NCBI RefSeq assembly: GCF_000512585.2
Contig: NC_089241.1
Span: 4,482,001-4,546,000, forward strand
Length of the DNA: 64,000 bases
Direction: 5' to 3'
Source of the DNA: Kwoniella bestiolae CBS 10118
Lineage: Eukaryota > Basidiomycota > Tremellomycetes > Tremellales > Cryptococcaceae
Part shown: in pieces, positions 24,931 to 36,719 of the stretch
How the letters are laid out: each line of letters begins with the position of its first letter
Numbering within the stretch: position 1 is the stretch's first letter
The notes under the pieces: model-generated
What the model was told of the DNA's origin: nothing
Databases searched by the model: none
What the model saw: the letters and a program-made list of their open reading frames with translations, nothing else
Program-made: the position numbers and the translations under genes

Positions 24931-25619
24931 ATGTTATTCACCCACCTCCTCGTCCTCTTGCCCTTGATTATCTCATCATCCGCCTCTCCCCTCCTATCTA
25001 AGCGGGACGAATCAATCGTCAAGATCTCCACATCCTCCAATACGCGGATCTCCCATGTGAAGGATCTCAAGAACGTAGCGCTCGATGGGGGATTTTCGGC
25101 CTTTGATTTTACGAGGAACTCCCCGTCCAACTCCCAAGATAGTGCTCCGAGCGGGAAGCAGGAGTTTTACTGGGACGTCTTTGAAGAGGGGTCGAGGTTT
25201 GGGAAACAGCTTTATCATTTGACTGTAAGTCGCTGTCCTGGATTTGGTACTATCTACTTGGCGGATGCATCGTCTCTGTCCAATGAGGCGAGATATTATC
25301 AATGAGAAGGTGAGCTAATGTCTCTATCTCAAATGCACAGTGTTACGTCGAAGTCAACATGAACTTCAGAGGAACAGCCATATTCGGACTCAACACCGGT
25401 TCACCCCATGTTACACTCACCAGCGGGATGATGGACGCCAAAACTGACATAGGTATCATCTGTCCTAAAGCTGACGCGAAACGTGTCTTGCCAGAGGGTG
25501 CTAAGGGATGTGATAATATTCCTGGATGGGATGGGAAAGGTGAGTTCGGTCATTGACTTACACTACTAATCAGGTCTGCGGTGCTGATTGAGCATTGCTT
25601 TCATTTCGTAGGTTACTAG
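24931..25619 (+). CDS. Small secreted Cys protein SSP-B
   Basis: Exons 24931-25224, 25341-25539 and 25612-25619 encode about 166 residues. The N-terminus MLFTHLLVLLPLIISSSASP is a clear signal peptide and is followed by LLSKRDE, a possible KEX2-type Lys-Arg site. The family strand reads VKISTSSNTRISH. Then come KQEFYWDVFEEGSRFGKQ and LYHLT before the phase-0 intron. Exon 2 opens CYVEVNMNFRG and ends with CPKADAKR and GCDNIPGWDGK. The micro-exon gives Gly-Tyr-stop, as in SSP-A. This copy has three Cys in the C-terminal part instead of the four seen in SSP-D and SSP-F. Function unknown. Confidence 0.8.
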
Positions 25620-26289
25620 GCCCCTACTCCTGGACGGCACACGAATCTCGATAGGAGAGCTGTACGGTTGGATACTGTATTGAGATAAAGTAGGATATGT
25701 TATGATTGATGTCGTGCTATTTATGTATTCTGATACATGTCACATGGTATGCTCAGCAAAGCAGTTCAGGAAAAGAGTGGCTCGTCTCGAACCTGATCGC
25801 AGCATGAGATTGCTGACTCAACAGGGGACTATTACAATCATCGTACATTACCTTTTCCCACCCTCGCGGTAGGCTGGGGCGGCACATTTTTTGGGTTTGT
25901 TGGTACGCCTTGTGAAGCTAATCATCAATAACGATTGTACAGGTGGACCCATTCGGACCCCCTCGGAGCTTCGTCCATTACGAAGTACAAGGGGACTCAT
26001 GAATAATGGGGCTCCTTTCATTATCATCACAACAAATATAAGGGGACTCATCTTTAACTCGATGATCAGGAGTCGACCATTTGGGGACTACTCCCATTCC
26101 TTACATCAAACTTTTGTGGCGGTGTGTGGATCACATCCAATCCGACGACGATATAAAACCGCCTTAATCACTGAGATACGATGTTCACTACAGTGTGATA
26201 CTCGCTCAACAAGTACTATACTTAGTGCCTTTCGACTGATCACATCTCAACATCTAATACATCACGATACACAACATAGCATATCGAAT
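25620..26289. promoter_or_regulatory. SSP-C upstream region with repeated GGGGACT and TATA box
   Basis: About 670 bp. The heptamer ggggact occurs four times on the plus strand (starting near 25823, 25991, 26042 and 26083); three are preceded by A, giving the STRE core AGGGG, and two share the longer aaggggactcat. A TATA-like tataaaacc lies near 26151. The spacing to the SSP-C start (26290) suggests a promoter array, which is inference. Confidence 0.5.
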
Positions 26290-26945
26290 ATGTTATTCAA
26301 CATTCCAACCATCCTCTCCATCCTCTCTCTCGGCTCCATTGCACTCTCTGTTCCCCTCGATGAACGAGGCGATCGCAGTGCCCAGATCGTGGTGGCTGTC
26401 CCTCGAGGTTCCAGAATCGTCGACGTCGACGTCACTACCAAGAGCGTCGTGGCCGGAAAAGAGTTTGTAATGCATTGGGAGAGAGAAACCTTAGATACAA
26501 TTGGGATTAACAAACATACCGATAAAGCATTCTGGTGGGATGTCTTTGAAAGTCCCGAGAAATCGGTGTTGAAATGGCATTTGAAGGTGAGCGATGTTTT
26601 GGATCTATATCCTCCTCCTGGCCATCGGAGGCATGGAGAGAGAGCCTTGATATTGAATGAAGAGTGAAGGAGGCTGATCGGTTGAGAGGGGGTGCTGTAG
26701 TGCCGAGGTCGAATCAATACTAACTTCGAAGGAAGCTACAAATTCGATCTGTCCACTGCGTCACCTTGGAAAAATTCTGTAGGGGATAAAGGCACCGGTA
26801 CGGTTGCGCTCTCCTGCTCCAAGGACGAGAGCGGATGTAGGTCCGATTGTGATAATATGCCAAATTTTGGATGGGTGAGTGCACGATGCTGAGTTTTAGT
26901 ACCGTTGAAATACTGATGACGACTTGGATCGTGATTTAGGATTGA
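26290..26945 (+). CDS. Small secreted Cys protein SSP-C
   Basis: Exons 26290-26586, 26701-26874 and 26940-26945 encode about 158 residues. A signal peptide (MLFNIPTILSILSLGSIALS) precedes SVPLDERGDR. The family strand reads VVAVPRGSRIVDVDV. Exon 1 ends with DKAFWWDVFES and KWHLK. Exon 2 starts with Cys (CRGRINTNFEGSYKFDL) and has the C-terminal module LSCSKDESGC, SDCDNMPNFGW. The last exon gives Asp and stop. Its exon 2 start is the closest match to SSP-E (CQARINSKYGGG), which helps show the frameshift there. It is convergent with the first DUF6534 gene, 224 bp away. Function unknown. Confidence 0.8.
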
Positions 26946-27169
26946 CACTTTCAGGTCCTTCTCACATAACTGCATTCTTCCCTGACCATCACAGTGAATG
27001 TCATGAAATGTAGATCACCAGTCCGTATACTCGTACATTGCCAGATTAAAATGCATAATGCATCCCACAAAGATTTCCCTTAATTGCTGGACGAGGCGAC
27101 AGATTGGCACATCATCTTGTATTGAAGATGAGCTTTCCCGTTATAATCCTTCAACCATGTCTATGTTGC

Positions 27170-29190
27170 TCACACCCTAGAGTCTATCAACACATCCGTA
27201 GAAGTAGTGAGTCCAGTCTGGGAGGTATGTGGTGTCTTTGGAAACTCTCCTTTATAGATCGAATCTTCCTCTCCTAAGTCTCCCGCGTTACCATTGTGGC
27301 CGTACCTTTCCTGACCCACACTGCGAGTCTTTATGTCGTATCTCTCATCCTACGACACAAGACGAAAGCGTAAGCGTTTTCCCCTCACCTTTGGAACGTT
27401 GATATTCACTTGAACATAAGTCTCAGTAGTCACTTTGACAGTGTCCTGTAGAGTCCTCTTTCGTAGTTGATAGCTATCTTGCTGTGGTTCTCAATTGATT
27501 AATGACTATCTCAATGATCAAGCTCAAAGAACAGGTAAACTCACCTTCCACTGTGGACCCGATCCATCATTTGTGCTTGCGACGGCCCTCAAGCTTATTC
27601 GCGCATTCAGTACGGCCAAGAATCCTACTATATAAGTTTTGGGCATAATCATCCTGCAAGTTTTGATCTACCATTAGCGCCTTATCTCGCAGTTTGTATG
27701 GAAAGCACCAACATGAAGAAACCGTCGAGACTCGTCGTGACGTCAATGATGACCTGACCAGGATGAGCAGCCGCTTTGGCACTTTTGTATGCGAAAACGA
27801 TGAGAAAAGCTATGGCGCTACAGGCAGATAACGTCATCAACACAAGATCCGTCTTTCAGTTGTCATCGATTTTGTCCGCCACTTACAGCAGAGTAGGAGG
27901 AAGTTGCGTTTCAGCAGAGATTCTGAGGAATGGCCAGCTGGCATCAGCCTTAACGGTACGCTAGTATACTGTACTGTAGGGGGATATCAACTCACGTAAG
28001 CAATTTGTTGATAATCTGGTCGGTTTGGACGAAGCCCGATTTCGACCTTGATAGACCCCACATGATCGAAACGGTAATGATGAAATCGGCAGCCATTGCG
28101 CCAGCGGTCTGTCGGATACAAGATAGTCGAGTTTAGTACTACTGACCAAGCAGCAGGGGTGTGATGTATGTGGTAGAAAGGGCGAGAGCAAACTGACATA
28201 AATGTAAATGAAGATTGTAGCCTTTGTTCCATCCCAGACGAATCGATCAGTTCTTTTACGACGAACAAAGCTGGCAAAAGCCAACTTACAGCCGATGAGG
28301 CAGAAGACTGCAAGGTTATCTTACTTCCTATACCACCTGTAACTGAAGTCAGACTGGCATGAAAAGGAGGTATCAGCCCTCGACATGTCCGGTTACGGAA
28401 GGCTGCACGTACATCAACAACATGATTACTCCGCCTAACAGTTTATTCCTCCCTGATAACTTATAAGCCCGATCACAATAAAACGTCTGAACTCCAGCCG
28501 AAGTGAGAGAAGCAACTATCGGGCGCCACGAGTTCCCTATTCCAATCACAAGATATCAGCCTACTCCGCGTAGGGTCATTTGATGACGATATAGTTGAGG
28601 GCTTCATAGTAATATCACTTACAGTCGGGGCTAGAAAAACTCGAATATATCCCAAAGTCTTTAACGAAAACATGGAATACAAAGGCGAGATTACTACGTA
28701 TCGCGAGTGACAAAAACACAGCACGTCAGTCGACGGTCCTTTTCTGTTTGATCACACTCAATCAAGTTCAGTGAACTGACAATATGGAGCCAAGAATTCC
28801 GAACAAAGTACACCATCCTACAATGATCTTGATGAACCAACGATCTTCTGTTGCGTATGAGGCCCATTTGACCAGTTGGGTAAGCATTATTCCGAGCAGT
28901 AAAAAATCTGTCGTATATCTTTCACACCGGTTCAGTACATTAGCATGTACGCTGGGGCCGAGAGCTGCACCCGGTAGAGGACATACCCTATTACAATTGA
29001 ACCTAGATACAGTCCCGTATGGGGTTGTAAAATCGCTTTAAGTCCAGCTTCCATAGCATCGGAGGAGGCATCCCTGGGTGCGAGCCTAATGATTCATGTG
29101 TAAAACAGTAAGTCGTTCGTCCCAAAATGTATACAGCCGGGTCTTGGGTACGCACTGGAGTAAAACTGGTCCCGTTGCGCCTGAACTCAT
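27170..29190 (-). CDS. DUF6534-type multi-pass membrane protein, copy 1
   Basis: A many-exon gene starting at 29190 (MSSGATGPVLLQ) and ending at 27170. The N-terminal exons read AGLKAILQPHTGLYLGS, then a membrane segment and RWFIKI. A middle exon gives LTSAGVQTFYCDRAYKLS. The C-terminal part matches the DUF6534 domain of basidiomycetes: AGAMAADFIITVSIMW, SRSKSGFVQTDQIINKLL, SAETQLPPTLL, and MPKTYIVGFLAVLNARISLR. Five to seven membrane spans are likely, followed by a soluble tail (YQLRKRT, VTTETYVQ, DERYD, KTPHTSQTGLT). Exon order and phases match copies 2 and 3. The acceptor before the KATIFIY exon lacks AG at the expected place, and CAAAG 12 nt downstream would keep the frame. Function of the family is unknown. 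Confidence 0.75.
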
Positions 29191-30582
29191 CTTTCTTTGA
29201 GAAGGCAAAGAGAGTTCGTACAAATGGAAGATGGGGGTTGAGCAGTGGGAATGGGTGTTCTATGTACAGGTATATATACAATACCTATGGAAGTCGTCAA
29301 AGGCAAAGGCAGATAAATCACAGAACGGACCACCTTAGCTAGAAATCGTGTTCTTCTCACGCTCATATATCCACAACTCAAAGTTCACTTCATCTGCTGA
29401 TCCTCCTTTTTTGCTTGCGATCGGAGAAAAAGGTACAGACACACAGTACACACGACAAAATTCCTGACACCGACATACAAGTTTATACACACAAGGACAA
29501 TCAACTGCTAGTAAGTATACCACATCTTCTTCTCAGTGAAGGTAAAATATGACCCAGACTCCGACATCTCCCCACAACGATCTCAGTAAAGGCACTGGCA
29601 GACACAAAACTCGGAGGTCTGTGTCACATGCCACCCAGGGTATTGGGCGGTTTAAGCAACGTGACGAGCCTCTGTGCGACGATGCGGCGCATCCTTGCTC
29701 TTGCTCTTCTCCGATTCATCCGAGTTGATTGTATCCTCGCAAATCAGCTGGTTAGGATGTTCAGGGATTCCCCAACGCTACGGTACGTAGTATCTTCCAA
29801 GCCATCATCAAACTGATACAAGCCACCGTAGCTCAATTCACTTTTATAGTACATGTGAAAATACAGTACCACACATGTCACGCAATTTTGATTGTGTACC
29901 TACGTTAACTTCCCTGAATACACACGGCTCGATCGTTACAAGTATCCGTATGCCCATGGTATGTACCATTGAAAGGTGATTGCAGCTCTCGATATGATAC
30001 CGTAAAAGACTTGATGCCTTCTGTGTCACTGATTATCAATCAATATATTTTGATGGGAGTAATGACGCCAAACGCCTTCTTGTCGAGACCGATTCTCACA
30101 TGTCAAAGTGCCTGTCTCTCTTCCTCGTCGTTCATTCTAAGTGATGAGGATGGGGGTGAGCATCACTGAATGAGGAACAATGCGCATTATTTTTTCAGAT
30201 TCTCATGCTGTTCCAGGCGTGTCTGCCAATCATGGATGACATGCTATGCGCCTACTTATGTATGCATAGACCGAGGAGAATCTTGTCGGTTCCGAAGTCG
30301 GGCGGAGACGGCCAGGGAAATGGGAAATTGATGAGATTCGCCTGACGACAACCGGATCAGATCTGACTGTTGAGCTAAAAAGTATGTGTGCATTTGAAAG
30401 GGTGGCTAACATTCCTTTGGATGGACACAGAAAGGATAATCCTCAGCATTGACAAATAGTGTCAAATAGCGTGTGTTGTGCATACGAATGACCGGTCACA
30501 TTGGCCACTATTGGAGGTAAAATTGACCAACAAAATGTCTGATAACTATCACTTGACATTTTTACAACCACGATAATCACAC
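29191..30582. other. Upstream region of DUF6534 copy 1 and 3' flank of copy 2
   Basis: About 1.4 kb. The part next to copy 1 (about 29200-29720) resembles the upstream region of copy 2, sharing for example tcacttcatctgctga (29385-29400). The rest holds no convincing gene. Confidence 0.5.
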
Positions 30583-32632
30583 TCATGAGTCTTTCAAAGC
30601 ATCTGCGAAAGTGAGCCCCGTCTGAGAGGTATGCGGTGTCTTAGACAACTCTCCCTTGTATATCGATTCTTCTTCACCTGATTCCTCAGGAATAGCACTG
30701 TTGATGTACCCTTCTTGACGAGCGATTGTCTTAGTAGCGGGATCATATCTCTCGTCCTACCGTCAACATAGGAAAAACATTAGTTCAATTCCACCTGGAT
30801 GGGCGGAGGCGAACTGGCAGCACTTACCTGTATATAAGTCTCGGTAGTCACTTTGACGTTGCCCTCTACAGTCCTTTTCCGCAATTGGTAGGTGTTATGC
30901 TAGATAATTCGGTATTCAGCATGGTATTGCCTTTACTAAGGAAAGAAATCACTTACTTTCCACTGTTGACTCGAAGCGTCTTTGGAGCTTATGACTGCTC
31001 TCAAGCTCATTCGGGAGTTCAGAACGGCTAGGAAACCGACAACATATGTTTTGGGCATCACCATCCTGCAAGTTCGAGCTCTCGTCAGCAAATGCTATAT
31101 TTTGCAGATTTGACTTGTTATTGTAGTCCCAGCAGGTATCGACATACATGAAAAACCCGGTCAAATTCGAGGTTACGTCAATTATCACTTGATCGGGATG
31201 AGCAGCCGCTTTGGTAGTTTTGTATGCGAAGATGATAAGGAAGGATATCGCCCTGCAGGATCATAGAGATCAACGAGAACCCAATGAGGAGGTGCGGTAC
31301 ATGTTGTGGAGACTCACATGAGAGTAGGGGGCAGTTGAGTCTCAGCGGAAACTCTATTAAATCACCCCGTTAATTGTCAATCAAGACATACCGTCGGGAT
31401 CTGGGTCGCATTGCTGTACTCACGCAAGTAGCTTGTTAACAATTTGATCGGTCTGCACGAAACCGGATTTCGATTTTGACAAGCACCACATGATGGAGAC
31501 GGTGATGATGAAGTCCGCTGCCATCGCCCCAGCGGTCTATATCAGGGAGACTCAATAATGTCAGTGCTGCCGTCCTTGCGGTCAATGGTGGATCAGGTAA
31601 GATTGGACTGACATAGAGGTAAATGAAGATGGTAGCTTTTGTTGCGTCCTATAGCCAAAGATCAGTACACTGTAAGTTACAGCTGAAGTAATCGTCCCTG
31701 CCCGTGAAACAAAACACTCACTGCAGCCTGGGTGGCGGATTCTGAAGTTATCTTACTACCTATACCACCTATGACCGAAGTGATGCTGCATCACCAGATG
31801 ACATCAGCACTCTATCCATCCATGCAATGTGCAATATCAGTATGGTATGAGACGCCTACATCAAAGACATAATTACTCCTGCTAACAGCTTGTTGTTCTT
31901 CGATAACTTATACGCCCTGTCACAGTAGAATACCTGTACTCCAGCCGAAGTTAGAGGAGCGATGATACCAAGCCATGAACTCCCTACCATTCCGTACGTT
32001 CGGTTAGCGCAACTACACTATGGTATCTTATCTGGGTGTTGGCCTGAATGACACTCACAATCTGCACTGGCGAATGTCGCATATGTCCCGAAGTGATTCA
32101 CGAAGACATAATGTACATAAGCCAGATTACTATGGTGGAGCGAATCAGCCATTGCATCGTTGGTGACCTGCTCCATCAGGAGCGGCATACTCACAAGATC
32201 GACGCAATGGTTCCAAACAACGCACACCAGCCCACAGTAATCTTAATGAACCATCTATCCTCCACAGCGTAGGAACCCCATTTGACAAGTTGAGCGAGCA
32301 TCACCCCGAACAGCACGAAGTCGGCTATGAACCTGGTTGTTACGTCGTCACTTTAGCACAGAAGCTGTCTTCTCCAGATCATGACGTGAACCATACCCTA
32401 TCAGGACTGGACCGAGATATAATCCCGTGTGAGGTTCTAAGATCGCTTTCAGTCCCGCTTCCACTGCGTCCGCAGAAGTATCGTTGGCTGCGAGTCTATG
32501 ACCATACGAAGCATGCAGTCAGCATTGCAGTCTGGGATACATGGGAGAGGCTGATGCCTACTGAAGTAGATGCGGTCCGCCGCAAGTCGGATCGCCCCAT
32601 GTGAGAGTACTTCCCAAACTGATGGCACTCAT
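30583..32632 (-). CDS. DUF6534-type multi-pass membrane protein, copy 2
   Basis: Starts at 32632 (MSAISLGSTLTWGDPTCG) and ends at 30583 (GLTFADALKDS). Exons spliced by eye give AGLKAILEPHTGLYLGPVLI, GFIADFVLFGVMLAQLVK, EDRWFIKITVGWCALFG, FNLAYVHYVFVNHFGTYATF, LTSAGVQVFYCDRAYKLS, SITSVIGGIGSKITSES, DATKATIFIYLY, AGAMAADFIITVSIMWCLSK, PPTLMAISFLIIFAYKTTKA, VIIDVTSNLTGFFMYV, MPKTYVVGFLAVLNSRMSLR and tail VEGNVKVTTETYIQ. This is the most intact of the three copies and serves as a template. The LNSRMSLR end is the hallmark of DUF6534. The donor after IFIYLY is GTCAGT, shared with copy 1. A plasma or internal membrane location is inferred from the hydrophobic spans only. Confidence 0.8.
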
Positions 32633-33284
32633 TCTTTTTTGTTGGTGGCGAGGTAAAGTTAAATGACAGGTCGAGGTGGGAGATTACAGTATAGACAAGT
32701 ATATATACAATATTCACAACGGATTGAAAGCAATCATGTGGGGTACTACCATCAAAACAGTGTTTCCATCCGCTTATATATCCTCTGAACAGAGCTCACT
32801 TCATCTGCTGATCACTACTTCTTTCTATGCTATTCGGCGGATGATCTGGAAAAAAGGGCAAAGGCACGGAATTGCAGTACACACGACGACGTTCCTCAAC
32901 TACGAGATCATCAGGTCGTATACCGTACGTATGTTGTCGTATAGGTATACTTTCCTGAACCTTGGATTTGGAGCTGGTCGACCCAGACTTCACCATCTCG
33001 TCGTGAATGGTTTCAGGCATTCTAAAAGTTCCCATCAAGGTTTACTGGGTAGTAGGGATACGAAGGTCTGTGCCACTTGCCACATAGGGTTATGAAACGT
33101 CCCGCTCCGAGACGACAGGGTGGAAAGCGTCTGTGCGAGCAAGTCGATGTTTTTTCTTCTCACTTCATTCACTGATCACTGTCTGATAGAAGAAAATCTC
33201 ATTCCCTGGTACATTTGCGTCCCTTCACACCGTTTCTTCCCTACTTTATAGATGATTAAGCAATATGCTATTCGGCCACCCAAG
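32633..33284. other. Upstream region of DUF6534 copy 2
   Basis: About 650 bp. A minus-strand TATA-like element (tatataag) lies near 32774-32781, and tcacttcatctgctgatc (32796-32813) is shared with the copy 1 upstream region. No gene is seen. Confidence 0.5.
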
Positions 33285-35538
33285 TCAAACATGATCAGGC
33301 CACGTTAGCCCAGTCTTACTCCCAGCTTCACTCCAGCCCGCACCAACTCTCCTGAGACTCTCAACATCCACATCCTCCACTCCCACCTGCTTATCGCCCT
33401 CGTTCCTCTCTCTGAAATTCCCTAGGGTCGGTGTGAATGGTTTTCTGGGATTGTGCGGCTCGGTCTATCCGGTCATACAGTATAAGCTTTTAACATCTGT
33501 CTTCCATTACGTCAGAACGATCAAGAGCAAACCTTCGAGTAACTCTCGGACGTCTCGGTGGTAATTTATACACCCGATGTGTCGCCTCTTCGGATACTCA
33601 GCGGGAAATCCATGGTGTGCTGAGCACCCATAACACGTCTCACATCAGCACAGTGAAACCCTAAGCTAAACAAGTTTTCAATGATAGCAGCTGACCTTTC
33701 GTCTTCCAGAACTCTGTTCATTCGAACTGCTAAAAACCGCTCTCAAAGACGTTCTGGCATTTAAGACGGCTAGAAAGCCGACAATGTACGTTTTGGGTAT
33801 GACCATCCTACGGCGTCGATACCATCATCAGCTCACATTCCCAATTCATGAGCGAAGAGCAGAGGAATGGCGAGACGTACATGAAGAAGATAGTGAGATT
33901 CGAGGTGACGTCAATGACCACTTTGTCGGGGCTGGCAGCTGCTTTGGTGGTTTTGTATGCGAATATGATGAGGAATGCTATAGCTCTGATCGATGTTGAC
34001 ACACAATTCGCTTATCAGCGATAACACGTGCAGTGGAAATACCATGAAGTGTGTTGTCTTGACTGAATGACTTACAACAAGGTGGGCGGTAATTGACTTT
34101 CCGCCGAAATGCTAGATATCAAATCTCTCTCTCACCCTTGCTTCCTTGAGTTAGTGTTAAATGCAAGAGCATTATCTCACGTACGCCAACAACTTACTGA
34201 CTACTTTGTCAGTCACAACCCAGCCGGATTTGGACCTCGAAAGGAACCATAGGATCGCTGTGGTGATGATGAAATCCGCTGCCATCGCTCCGGCGGTCTA
34301 CATTCAACAGGTTTCTGGGATCAGTCATGTCTTCATGGGAGAAGAACTCATTAAAAGTGAGAGAAGGAAGTAGATCACCAGTAGGTATATAAACGTAGTC
34401 GCCAGTTTGGCTTTCTAGCAATGTTCGTATCAACCAACAGTTTGTCAGATATTATCGTCATCGCAGGCAGGTGAAAGAGAGGGTACTCACAGCAGGATCA
34501 GCATTACTGACACTCGTGACCTTACTTCCAATTCCCCCTGTGACGGATAGCAAGCTGAAACAAGCCATGCAGATGTAAATCAATCCATCCAGTCGAAATT
34601 GAAGGTATGGTACGATAGACTCACATGGCAGCCAAAATCGTCAAAGCCAGCGGCTTATTTTGCCCCGACAATTTGTATGCTCTATCTGTGTAGAATATCT
34701 GGACTCCAGCTGAAGTAAGCGGTGAGATAATACCTAGCCAGCTGCTCCCTATGACAACGCCAATCTATCAGCCATTCATTCCTCAAATCGCGTAAATAAC
34801 TATGTGTGTTCGTGTAGAAACGTACAGCTCGGTTCCGCCAGGGTGGTGTATCTTCCATAATTATACACGAAGATGTGGAAACAGAATGCCAGATTACTAT
34901 TATTTTGTTTTCTGTTAGGCCCACTGGATCCATCTCAAGATGAGGGAGCTAAGAAGACTGACAAGACCGTCCCGATTATACCAAATACCGTACACCACCC
35001 CTGTATCCCACCCAGAACAATATCAATTGACCCCTCTGCTCGCTCGTGCGTGTTCAAGGGGCCACTCACCATCAATATCTTAATGAACCATCTATCCTCT
35101 CTAGCATATTTCCACCACAGCGTAAGTTGCTTCAACATAATCCCAGCTAAGAAGATGTCCACTCCGAAGCTGATTCGTAGGAGACTCAGTAATCAGTCCC
35201 TCTGTCCAATCCTTTCCTCGCCTCGGAATTCTGATGATGCACCGGCAACTCTCCAGAGGAGGATATTATGCGCAATACTCACCCTATCAAGATGGGAGCC
35301 ATGAACAATCCATTATGAGGTCCTATCAGCTCTTTCAACCCCGCCTCCAGTAGGTCCTCTTGCATTAACGACGTCTCGGGAACAGATGCAGCCAGCCTGA
35401 TGCAGTAAACAACCTCAGCAGGTCTTCTGTCGGTGTACAAGCTACTCACTGTAATGCTATTGGGCCTCCGCAGAACGGTCCACCGTATTCTCTCACTCTG
35501 GTAGCATCTCCGAGCGAAAGGTCACTGTCGAGATACAT
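33285..35538 (-). pseudogene. DUF6534-type membrane protein, copy 3, with apparent in-frame stop
   Basis: Starts at 35538 (MYLDSDLSLGDATRV) and would end at 33285 (GSKTGLTWPDHV) if read through. Exons match copies 1 and 2: GGPFCGGPIALQ, AGLKELIGPHNGLF, EDRWFIKILM, GWCTVFGIIGTVL, FNLAFCFHIFVYNYG, AGAMAADFIITTAILW, SRSKSGWVVTDKVVSKLL, LIIFAYKTTKAAASPDKV, and MVIPKTYIVGFLAVLNARTS. In the tail exon the frame reads RRGDTSGV-stop-ITTETSE (near 33565-33590), where copies 1 and 2 have VKVTTETY. This looks like an AAA to TAA nonsense change, so the product would lose only the last 80 or so tail residues. The preceding donor is a poor GTCAGC, so splicing around the stop cannot be excluded. An extra intron also splits the RWFIKI exon relative to copy 2. 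Confidence 0.6.
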
Positions 35539-36719
35539 TTCGGTATGAGCCGACAGACACGGACGAGTGGTAGCTATCGTCGAATCCGTTTTCGCTCAAG
35601 GTATGTAGCAGGTGATACGTTTTACGATCGAGAAAATATGTACCTGATCATCCTCATCCACCAGCATCAGGTTTCATCTGACGATACCCCAAAGTCCCTT
35701 TTATACTTCAACACCATATTCGAATGTAGCTTATCAAATCGCACAATGTCAGGATCAGACATTCATGATGGTAGATCCAGTGCAAGGCTAATGCATGTGA
35801 ACATTCAATATCATTTGATTGTGTACCTTCCCCCCTGTACACGCAAGGCCCAAGCACTCATCATCAGAATAATGCAGCATGTTATGCAGGAAGATCATTG
35901 GCGTAGTATTCCGTTCAATGATGATCAAAGCCATCTCAGTCGAGATAGAGCACGGAGAACGGATCAAAAGACGAACAGTGCGGTTGATTGATGCTCATTG
36001 TTTTTCAAACCCTAATCTGTGATCGGAGTAACGTACAGCCACTCGTGTCGCCATGTTGTCCGAACCCGAATAAGCTTGGCCATGACGACCATCTCGTGTC
36101 AATGCGTCAGTACGCAACTTCTTCTGTGATTGAAGGAGTATCCGTAGGAGAGGAATGAAAGGATACTGGTGGAACAAAGCTCATCATCTCGAATCTCATC
36201 ATATCATCAATGATTTCTTCTCATCAATGATTTAGACGATATCACGCCTCAACCACATCTGCTAAAGGATGTATGAAGCATGTCTCACACCGCAGACGTT
36301 AGTCTCGTAAACCGAGGTATTGCATGTCGGTACCGAGATCCGACAATCAATCAGATCAAAACGATCAAGATCAAGATCAGGATGTTTTGTGCCTGTTAGC
36401 GATGAGGTCCATCATCCACTATTTTGGATCACGGGTCCAAACAGATACACACAATACACAACGTCGCCGAGCCGGAAGAAAGAGATCGTATGATATGTTT
36501 CGTAAGATGGGGTATTGGTCCTTTCATTGGACAATACCGAATTATCAATCCCCTTTAGATGCCTCTAGCTCGTGTCGTGTCTCTTGGTTGAGCTAAATTA
36601 ACAATCATTGATTGGTTCGTCATCCTCCCTCTCCACTCACATTAGCACCTCCCCTCCCATATGAGATCCATAACCATATCACATGTCCACTCCAAACGAG
36701 AACAACGTTATGCTTACAC
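35539..36719. other. Intergenic region DUF6534 copy 3 to MMM1
   Basis: About 1.2 kb. One 148-codon plus-strand frame (35545-35991) has no domain-like character. The sequence serves as the upstream region of copy 3 and the MMM1 3' flank. A short tandem aagatcaagatcaggat run lies at 36366-36382. Confidence 0.45.

Noticed and set aside
35545..35991. 148-codon plus-strand open frame upstream of DUF6534 copy 3
   Set aside because: No signal peptide, domain or family match; a frame of this length is plausible by chance in 1.2 kb of intergenic DNA.
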